This document shows positions 6,078 to 11,486 of a stretch of DNA of 11,486 nt, in pieces. Within the stretch, counting starts at the first letter, position 1. Each line of letters opens with the position of its first letter. The notes beneath the pieces were generated by a model. The model was not told the origin of the DNA and did not search any database. It saw nothing but the letters and a program-made list of their open reading frames with translations. Position numbers and translations under genes: made by a program. The DNA comes from Bacillota bacterium (GTDB taxonomy: Bacteria; Bacillota_A; Clostridia; DSM-8532), in contig JAFADM010000033.1 of NCBI GenBank assembly GCA_023424865.1, positions 1 to 11,486 on the forward strand. Reading direction: 5' to 3'.

Positions 6078-8831
6078 ATGGCAAAAAGAAATTATGTCAA
6101 CTTAAACGCAAATCCATGCAAAATGTGCATGCCGATGGGCGCTGTCATGGCATTTAAAGGCATAGAAAACAGCATGGTCATCCTTCATGGCTCCCAGGGA
6201 TGCAGTACCTATATCCGCAGGCATATGGCGGGCCATTACAATGAACCCATTGACGTTGCTTCTTCCTCCATTACCGAAAACGGTACGGTTTTCGGAGGAG
6301 AGAAAAACTTAAGAAGCGGTCTTCAAAATATGATAAAGCTGTATTCTCCAAGTATTATCGGTGTTGCCACCACCTGTCTTGCGGAGACCATCGGCGAGGA
6401 TATTGAACGGATGTGCCGAAAGTTTTCCGAAGAGAGCAATGTGGGAGAGGTTAAAATTGTTACGGTTTCCACTCCCGGCTATGGCGGAACCCAATTTGAG
6501 GGCTATCATATGGCTCTGAAAAGTATGGTGAAATCCCTTGCGGGACACTGTGCGCCCCACAATAAAATCAATGTGGTCACCAGCTGCTTAAGTCCCGGGG
6601 ATACCCGGCTTTTAAAAAGAATACTGGATCTTTTCGATCTTGAATATATCCTTCTGCCCGATGTTTCCGAGACCCTGGACGCTCCCTACAAAAAGGAATA
6701 CAACCGCATGGCCGAGGGCGGAACCAGGGTGTCGGACATCGCGTCCATGGCAGGCTCAAGAGCTACTATTGAGCTGGGAATTACTCAGGAGGAGGTTTCT
6801 TCCTGCGGTGATTACTTGAATAAAACCTATGGTGTTCCTCTTTTTCAATGTCCCCTGCCGGTGGGCATTGAAAATACGGATCGTCTTTTAGACATTCTGT
6901 CGGAGGTGTCCGGAAAGCCTGTACCCGAGGCTCTTAAAAAGGAAAGGGGCCGCTATCTGGATGCCATGATCGACTCCCATAAATACAATGGTGAGGGCCG
7001 GGCAGCTATTTTCGGTGAGCCTGAAACCGTTTATTCCATCGCCAAGCTTTGCTTTGAAAATGGGATAAAGCCTGTGGTTGTGAGTACCGGATCGGTCAAT
7101 GAGAAGCTCAGCGGCATCGTTGATGAGGCGGAGGGAGAAAAGCCTCTTATTACCGATGATACGGATTTTGAGACACTTGAAGGGCATGTGGCTGAAAAAA
7201 AGGCCAATGTGCTTATCGGCAATTCCGACGGCAAGGTCTTAACGGAGCGGCTGGGAATTCCTCTTGTTCGGGTGGGCTTTCCCATTCATGACCGTATTGG
7301 AGGCCAGCGCCTCACAACGCTTTTTTATGAAGGCTCTTTAAGGTTAATGGATGAAATTACCAATACCTTGCTTGAAAATAAATATACAGGATACCGTAAA
7401 AACATGTATGACAAATATTTTAAGGAAGAGGCCGCAGGCAAAGCGGAAGCTTCGGAAGAGACCCGGTCCCAGTCAGATAACGGGCCTCAGGAAATAGCCC
7501 TGTCTCAGGAAATAACCATTGAACAGAGAACCAAGGAGCACCCCTGCTTTGGTAAAGGTGCCTGTCATAACGCCAGGATGCATTTGCCTGTGGCGCCCCT
7601 TTGCAACATATCCTGCAATTACTGCAACCGACGCTTTGACTGTGTTAATGAGAGCCGACCGGGGGTGACCAGTGAAATTCTGTCCCCTGTGCAAGCTGCT
7701 GAGAAGTTCCGGCTTGTCAAAAGCAAGGTACCCAACCTGAAGGTGGTTGGTATAGCCGGCCCCGGAGACGCTCTTGCCAATATTGAAAATACAAAGGAAT
7801 CCCTCCGGCTTATCCGGGAGATTGATCCCGAAGTGACCTTCTGCCTTTCCACCAATGGCCTGATGCTTCCCTATCATGCTTATGAGCTTATGGATCTGGG
7901 AGTCACCCATTTTACGGTTACGGTTAACGCCATTGATACGGCTATTCTGTCCCGGATATACAAGTACATCAATTTCATGGGGCTGCGCCTTACCGGTGAG
8001 GAAGGCTGCAAAATCCTTCTGGAAAACCAGCTGGCCGGTATACGCATGCTTACGGCCCGGGGAGCTGTGGTGAAGGTAAACACCGTCATGATTAAGGGTG
8101 TTAACGACCAGCACATCGAAGAGGTTGTGAAAGCGGTTAAAGCCTGTGGGGCTCAGCTCAGCAACATTATGCCCCTCATTCCGGCCAAAGGCAGCCGATT
8201 TGAAAATTATCCCCAGACCAGCCAGATTGAGCTTCGGGAGATGCGGAAGAAATGCGGTGAATCTATGGAGCAAATGCTGCATTGCAGACAGTGCAGAGCC
8301 GATGCCATCGGTACTTTGGATAAGGATGTTTCCCTTGAATTCAGCGGGTGTCCGTCGCAAAAAGGCGAAACGGCTCCGTCCAAAGGGTCTGTCCCGGAGG
8401 TGGGCAGGGAAAAGCCTGTTGCGGGAATCGTGCTTTCGGAGGATGAAAAGCCCTATTTCTGGAGGTTTGCAGTATCCTCAAAAACGGGAATGCTGGTGGA
8501 TCAGCATTTCGGCCACTCCCAGGAATTCTATATTTATGAAGCGGATCCGGCAGGAATACGGTTTGTGGAAAAAAGGCCGGTCTCCAGGTATTGCAATGGG
8601 GGAGAGGAATGTGAAGAGGAAGGCAATAAAATTGATAAAATGCTCAAGGTTATAGGGGACTGTCATATGGTCATCACCTTGAGAATTGGCTATAATCCTT
8701 CTCAGACCCTGGTTCAGAAGGGGATTTCAGTTATTACCACCTGTGGCCGGATAGAGGATTGCCTCAAAGAGGCCCTGGATAGTTTGAATAAAAATCAAAA
8801 AGCGGAGGTTGATATTTATGCTCAAACCTAA
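6078..8831 (+). CDS. nifN-B: NifN-NifB fusion with C-terminal NifX-like domain
   Basis: This single 917-residue protein combines FeMo-cofactor core synthesis with the scaffold partner. Residues 1 to about 440 are NifN: Cys14 (NPCKMC), Cys42 (HGSQGC) and Cys100 (TTCLAETIGED). Residues about 441-487 are a charged, Glu/Gln-rich linker. Residues 488 to about 765 are NifB, the radical-SAM enzyme that builds the 8Fe carbide precursor: HPCF at 488-491, the CNISCNYC cluster motif with Cys509, Cys513 and Cys516, then GIAGPGD, STNGLMLPYHAYELMDLG, NIMPLIP and CRQCRADAIG (Cys736, Cys739). Residues about 796-903 are a NifX/NafY-type cofactor-binding domain with VDQHFGHS (808-814). The NifN-B fusion is established in clostridia. 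It is one unbroken frame with no internal stop. Its 3' end overlaps the ferredoxin gene by 14 bases. Confidence 0.96.
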   Translation: MAKRNYVNLNANPCKMCMPMGAVMAFKGIENSMVILHGSQGCSTYIRRHMAGHYNEPIDVASSSITENGTVFGGEKNLRSGLQNMIKLYSPSIIGVATTCLAETIGEDIERMCRKFSEESNVGEVKIVTVSTPGYGGTQFEGYHMALKSMVKSLAGHCAPHNKINVVTSCLSPGDTRLLKRILDLFDLEYILLPDVSETLDAPYKKEYNRMAEGGTRVSDIASMAGSRATIELGITQEEVSSCGDYLNKTYGVPLFQCPLPVGIENTDRLLDILSEVSGKPVPEALKKERGRYLDAMIDSHKYNGEGRAAIFGEPETVYSIAKLCFENGIKPVVVSTGSVNEKLSGIVDEAEGEKPLITDDTDFETLEGHVAEKKANVLIGNSDGKVLTERLGIPLVRVGFPIHDRIGGQRLTTLFYEGSLRLMDEITNTLLENKYTGYRKNMYDKYFKEEAAGKAEASEETRSQSDNGPQEIALSQEITIEQRTKEHPCFGKGACHNARMHLPVAPLCNISCNYCNRRFDCVNESRPGVTSEILSPVQAAEKFRLVKSKVPNLKVVGIAGPGDALANIENTKESLRLIREIDPEVTFCLSTNGLMLPYHAYELMDLGVTHFTVTVNAIDTAILSRIYKYINFMGLRLTGEEGCKILLENQLAGIRMLTARGAVVKVNTVMIKGVNDQHIEEVVKAVKACGAQLSNIMPLIPAKGSRFENYPQTSQIELREMRKKCGESMEQMLHCRQCRADAIGTLDKDVSLEFSGCPSQKGETAPSKGSVPEVGREKPVAGIVLSEDEKPYFWRFAVSSKTGMLVDQHFGHSQEFYIYEADPAGIRFVEKRPVSRYCNGGEECEEEGNKIDKMLKVIGDCHMVITLRIGYNPSQTLVQKGISVITTCGRIEDCLKEALDSLNKNQKAEVDIYAQT

Positions 8832-9129
8832 GTACCATGTGTTTGTCTGTTCAAGTTCCAGGATTAATGGTCAGCAAAAAGGGTATTGTTTTTCTAAGGA
8901 GTCTGTGGACATTATTCAGAATTTTATGGAGTCTGTGGAAGAGCAGGGCCTCACCGACGAAGTGATGATAACCAATACGGGATGTCTTGGCATTTGCAAC
9001 AAGGGCCCCATCGTTATCGTCTACCCGGAAGGCACCTGGTATCAGGAGGTATCGCCGGATGACGTTTCTGAGATTGTGGAATCCCACTTTCAAAACGGTG
9101 AGGTGGTAGAACGGCTGTTAATCAAATAA
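8818..9129 (+). CDS. Thioredoxin-like [2Fe-2S] ferredoxin
   Basis: This 103-residue protein closely resembles the C. pasteurianum 2Fe ferredoxin, a thioredoxin-fold electron carrier reported to interact with the MoFe protein; it also belongs with the Azotobacter FeSII (Shethna) family. Cysteines fall at 11, 24, 56 and 60, exactly the cluster-ligand positions of the clostridial protein. Position 14, a non-ligand cysteine there, is serine here. Other conserved segments are NTGCLGICNKGP, VVYPEG-like VIVYPEGTWY and the tail EIVESHFQNGEVV. GGAGG at 8804-8808 is 9 bases before ATG 8818; a TTG at 8809 in the same frame touches the Shine-Dalgarno and is rejected. The start lies inside nifN-B, pointing to coupled translation and a nitrogenase-related role, either as electron donor or in cofactor assembly. 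The name fdxA has been used in some clostridia, but the symbol is left blank because usage is inconsistent. Confidence 0.93.
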   Translation: MLKPKYHVFVCSSSRINGQQKGYCFSKESVDIIQNFMESVEEQGLTDEVMITNTGCLGICNKGPIVIVYPEGTWYQEVSPDDVSEIVESHFQNGEVVERLLIK

Positions 9130-9174
9130 AGCGGCTGACTGTTCCGGATGCCTTCCTGAAAACAAGGAGGACGT

Positions 9175-10245
9175 ATGGCAATTAAATTGAAGTCCGGAAA
9201 AATCATTGAAATTATTGATTCCTCATTGCCTGAAATCTACGCTATGACTCCTCATGGCGATAGGTTTCAGGCTTTATGCTTTTTAAAGCTGCTCCAAAAG
9301 CTGGGCGCAGACTGCTTTGAGGTAAATGTTAAGGTTTTTAAGGAGCTGGGAAGCTTTGCTGCCGGTATAAAAACCCTGTTTCGCATACAGGATCCGGGGG
9401 ACGTGGAGGTCTTTTTAGCGTCTGAGGCTCAGGAATGCATTCTTCGTGCCTCCGTGCTGACCGAACCGCTATTTGACAGTCTCTTTTGGGCCCGGAGAAA
9501 AATCACTCTGGAAATACCCTGTCCCGGCGGTATCCTGGAGGGAGAAAGCAGGCTGGGAAGACTTCCTCTTGATAAGGTTCATTGCCTCAGGCTTTCGGGG
9601 GTCAGCTGCCTTAAAGAGCTGGACAGTATGGAAAAGCTTCTTATAAAGGCCAGGACATTGGTGCCTAAAGTGGAGGTGGTCGCCTCTGACAGGCTCTATA
9701 TGGCCGGTTCCATTGCCCTTGAAGCCTGTATGAACGGCGTTGACAGAGTGGGGGTTACCTTTGGCGGCTATGGCCAGGCAGGGGGTTATGCCCCGCTGGA
9801 AGAGCTTTTAGTAAGTCTTATTGTTCTCGGCGAGACAGAGGGGGAATGTTCTTTAGAGGAGCTGCCCTCTATGGTTAAGCTTTATAAAAGCCTGTCCGGT
9901 TATACCATAAGCTCTAAAAAACCCGTTATAGGGTCCCGGATTTTCCGTGTGGAATCGGGAATTCATACCGATGGCATCCATAAAAGCCCCGAAACCTATG
10001 AGCCCTTCAGCCCTGAAATGGTGGGACTGTCCAGGGAATTGGTTCTGGGCAAGCATTCCGGCAGCCGGACGATTATAATGAAGCTGGCTGAAAGAGGCAT
10101 TGCATGCAGCCGGGAGGAGGCGGAGTCCATTCTTGCCCTGGTGCGGAGCTTGAGTATTGAATATGGAAGAGAGCTTTCCGACGATGAACTGGAAGCACTC
10201 TATCGAAAGCTTTCGGGAGAGGAGGTGCTGGAAAGCCATGTATGA
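9175..10245 (+). CDS. nifV-omega: Homocitrate synthase subunit NifV-omega
   Basis: This 356-residue protein is the omega partner of a two-gene homocitrate synthase (acetyl-CoA plus 2-oxoglutarate to homocitrate, the organic ligand of FeMo-cofactor). The C-terminal part carries the expected motifs: ESGIHTDGI with His264, SPETYEPF, and LGKHSG (293-296), followed by a helical region. The first about 230 residues align by eye to the whole catalytic barrel of NifV-alpha but have lost its active site: the DTTLRDGEQ equivalent reads DSSLPEI (15-21), and the HAHND metal motif reads VASDR (169-173). The VGGIGERTGN loop reads FGGYGQAGGY. It therefore looks like a paralogue with a pseudo-barrel, supplying the C-terminal lid to NifV-alpha. 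AAGGAGG at 9164-9170 supports ATG 9175. The order omega then alpha matches C. pasteurianum. Confidence 0.9.
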   Translation: MAIKLKSGKIIEIIDSSLPEIYAMTPHGDRFQALCFLKLLQKLGADCFEVNVKVFKELGSFAAGIKTLFRIQDPGDVEVFLASEAQECILRASVLTEPLFDSLFWARRKITLEIPCPGGILEGESRLGRLPLDKVHCLRLSGVSCLKELDSMEKLLIKARTLVPKVEVVASDRLYMAGSIALEACMNGVDRVGVTFGGYGQAGGYAPLEELLVSLIVLGETEGECSLEELPSMVKLYKSLSGYTISSKKPVIGSRIFRVESGIHTDGIHKSPETYEPFSPEMVGLSRELVLGKHSGSRTIIMKLAERGIACSREEAESILALVRSLSIEYGRELSDDELEALYRKLSGEEVLESHV

Positions 10246-11065
10246 AGCAGTAATTCCAGAGATACGGATTATCGATACCACCCTGAGAGACGGCGAGCAG
10301 AGCGCGGGAGTGGCTCTGGGGGAAAAGGAAAAAACAGAGGTTGCACGGATTATTGACAGCATGGGGGTTTACCAGATTGAGGCCGGCATACCTGCCATGG
10401 GCGGGGCGGAGAAGCGAAGCATACAGCGGATTGCGCTTATGGGCTTAAAGAGCCGCATTTCTGCCTGGAACCGGTTGAATGTGGGAGATATTGACGCATC
10501 TATGGAATGCGGTGAGGTTGTTGTCCATATCTCCGTGCCATCCTCGGATTTGCAGATTAAAAGGAAGCTCAACAAGGACAGGACCTGGGTGCTGGATATG
10601 ACCCGGCGCTGTGTGGAAAGAGCCAGAGAAAAGGATTTTGAAGTGTCCCTGGGGTTGGAAGACGCATCCCGGGCAGATCCTGCCTATTTAAGAGAAATAT
10701 GCGTTCTGGCGGCCTCTATGGGAGTAAAGCTTGTAAGGTATGCCGACACGGTGGGACATCTTCATCGCAGCAAAATATTCAAAGAGCTTGGTCCGTTAAA
10801 GGACGGATTGCCTCTGGATTTGGAGATACACGCACATAACGATTTGGGCATGGCGGTATCCAATTCGATGGCGGCAGTACAGGCGGGAGCGGTTTATGTG
10901 GATACCACGGTGGGTGGAATAGGCGAAAGAACGGGAAATTGCCATTTCCTTAATTTTGTCCGGGCTGCCCGTTGCTGTCTTGACGCCTTTAAGGACTGGG
11001 ATCTTCAAAAGCTGGCCTTTTCAGAGCAGCTGGTCCTAAAGAAAATGAGACTCAGGCATATGTGA
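10238..11065 (+). CDS. nifV-alpha: Homocitrate synthase subunit NifV-alpha
   Basis: NifV-alpha is the catalytic TIM-barrel half of homocitrate synthase. It is 275 residues, whereas single-chain NifV is about 380. The active-site opening IIDTTLRDGEQ has Arg17, Asp18, Glu20 and Gln21; the metal motif HAHND lies at 198-202; and VGGIGERTGN follows. The chain stops soon after the barrel and lacks the ESGIH and LGKHSG motifs, which NifV-omega supplies. The start ATG 10238 overlaps the nifV-omega stop by 8 bases (ATGTATGA), with GGAGGTG at 10221-10227 as ribosome-binding site; the frame is open further upstream to 10157, but that part is antisense-free read-through of the omega coding region and has no site. 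The last seven codons lie in the left arm of the terminator. Confidence 0.92.
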   Translation: MYEAVIPEIRIIDTTLRDGEQSAGVALGEKEKTEVARIIDSMGVYQIEAGIPAMGGAEKRSIQRIALMGLKSRISAWNRLNVGDIDASMECGEVVVHISVPSSDLQIKRKLNKDRTWVLDMTRRCVERAREKDFEVSLGLEDASRADPAYLREICVLAASMGVKLVRYADTVGHLHRSKIFKELGPLKDGLPLDLEIHAHNDLGMAVSNSMAAVQAGAVYVDTTVGGIGERTGNCHFLNFVRAARCCLDAFKDWDLQKLAFSEQLVLKKMRLRHM

Positions 11066-11083
11066 TGCCTGAGTCTCATTTTT
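11042..11083. terminator. Bidirectional intrinsic terminator between nifV-alpha and mop
   Basis: A perfect inverted repeat has a left arm at 11042-11059 and a right arm at 11065-11082, 18 bp counting the flanking A/T pairs, with a 5-base loop. A run of five T follows on the + strand (11079-11083), and the complementary A run (11042-11045) gives a short T run on the - strand. It can end both the nif operon and the convergent mop transcript. The nifV-alpha stop codon (11063-11065) falls in the loop and the first base of the right arm. Confidence 0.9.
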
Positions 11084-11089
11084 GTCGGC

Positions 11090-11110
11090 CCCGGGCGTGT
11101 ATCTCCCGGG
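11090..11110. repeat. CCCGGG inverted repeat after the terminator
   Basis: CCCGGG at 11090-11095 and 11105-11110 can pair as a 6-bp stem with a 9-base loop, just beyond the mop stop. No T-run follows on either strand. It may add to termination or RNA stability of the mop transcript. Confidence 0.35.
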
Positions 11111-11124
11111 AACTTTTGATAAGT

Positions 11125-11337
11125 TTAATCGTCAATGCCAAGGATGACAGAAGAGGCTTTGACAAAGGTATATACCTCGGAGCCAACCTTGATTTTAAGA
11201 TCCTTTAAAGCGGCCATGGAAATGGTTGACGTCATTTTTTTTCCATCTCCGATATCCACAACAACCCTGGCGCTGACTGCGCCTTCATCCACTTCGATGA
11301 CTTTTCCCTTAAATTGATTACGTGCACTTAATTTCAT
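11125..11337 (-). CDS. mop: Molybdenum-binding Mop protein (single Mop/TOBE domain, molbindin)
   Basis: This 70-residue protein resembles the clostridial molbindins, small Mop-domain proteins that assemble into oligomers binding molybdate in the cytoplasm. Signature segments are the MKLSARNQFKGKV start, a VSARVVVDIG strand and STISMAALKDL, then a C-terminal VKASSVILG strand. It has one Mop domain only, with no ModE-type helix-turn-helix and no ABC transporter part, so it is a stand-alone molbindin. On the minus strand AGGAGG (11352-11347) lies 9 bases before ATG 11337; a TTG at 11346 directly abuts that site and is rejected as start. It converges on the nif operon and is transcribed separately. 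A role in storing or buffering molybdate for FeMo-cofactor assembly is inferred from this position. C. pasteurianum also encodes several Mop proteins. Confidence 0.92.
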   Translation of the reverse strand: MKLSARNQFKGKVIEVDEGAVSARVVVDIGDGKKMTSTISMAALKDLKIKVGSEVYTFVKASSVILGIDD

Positions 11338-11445
11338 AAATATCAACCTCCTGAAGGCTAAGAATAGGTTTCATTTCAGCTTCTTGTGTATTTTGTTTAC
11401 TTAGTATGTTCTGTTGTAAATTCAATTTGCTGTTACATTGTCGGA

Positions 11446-11468
11446 AGTTGTACTTTGAGTTGTACTTT
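11446..11468. repeat. Tandem 11-bp repeat upstream of mop
   Basis: AGTTGTACTTT occurs at 11446-11456 and again at 11458-11468, with one base between the copies (period 12). It lies about 110 bases upstream of the mop start, in a stretch visibly richer in A/T than the nif genes. A weaker partial match, GTTGTAAATT, starts at 11413. It could be an operator for mop or for a divergent gene beyond the window. No convincing -10/-35 pair was found in 11338-11486. Confidence 0.45.
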
Positions 11469-11486
11469 ACTAAGCTCAATTTACCC

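Noticed and set aside
7473..8360. 295-residue open frame on the minus strand
   Set aside because: It is antisense to the NifB part of nifN-B, with no recognisable domain and no independent support.
10157..10237. Upstream extension of nifV-alpha to 10157
   Set aside because: The extension overlaps nifV-omega in another frame and has no ribosome-binding site. ATG 10238 has GGAGGTG, and the homologous sequence starts there.
11135..11317. 60-residue + strand open frame opposite mop
   Set aside because: It is antisense to mop, which has a clear Mop domain and ribosome-binding site.
11338..11486. Promoter for mop
   Set aside because: CATACT on the minus strand resembles a -10 box, but no -35 match lies at the right distance.

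Overview
The window is a nitrogen-fixation (nif) operon of the clostridial type, read almost entirely from the + strand. In order it holds the 3' part of nifH, nifI1, nifI2, nifD, nifK, nifE, a nifN-nifB fusion, a [2Fe-2S] ferredoxin gene, nifV-omega and nifV-alpha. A small molybdenum-binding (Mop) gene lies on the opposite strand and converges on the operon end. The host is most likely an anaerobic Firmicute of class Clostridia. The reasons are strong GGAGG ribosome-binding sites before nearly every gene, two PII-like nifI genes between nifH and nifD, the insertion in NifD and short N-terminus of NifK known from Clostridium pasteurianum, the NifN-B fusion, the two-gene homocitrate synthase, and a ferredoxin closely resembling the C. 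pasteurianum 2Fe ferredoxin. Species cannot be assigned.

Layout: 1-677 partial nifH (electron donor to the catalytic component); 734-1459 nifI1-nifI2 (nitrogenase activity control by nitrogen status); 1476-4426 nifDK (catalytic MoFe protein); 4427-4632 a non-coding stretch with several stem-loops; 4633-8831 nifE and nifN-B (FeMo-cofactor assembly: NifB makes the precursor, NifEN matures it); 8818-9129 ferredoxin; 9175-11065 nifV-omega and nifV-alpha (homocitrate, the organic part of FeMo-co); 11042-11083 a strong two-way terminator; 11125-11337 (-) mop; 11338-11486 the mop upstream region with a tandem 11-bp repeat.

The genes together cover reductase, catalytic core, post-translational switch, cofactor scaffold, cofactor core synthesis, an electron carrier and homocitrate supply, with Mop plausibly buffering molybdate. 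nifD/nifK, nifN-B/fdx and nifV-omega/nifV-alpha overlap by 7, 14 and 8 bases, which suggests translational coupling of partner proteins. The operon promoter lies upstream of the window.

This is a recognisable system, not a wholly new one. The points most worth pursuing are NifV-omega, which looks like a full-length homocitrate-synthase paralogue with a dead barrel rather than a simple C-terminal fragment; the structured nifK-nifE spacer with interchangeable stem arms; the natural Cys14-to-Ser form of the ferredoxin; and the terminator whose stem encodes the end of NifV-alpha.
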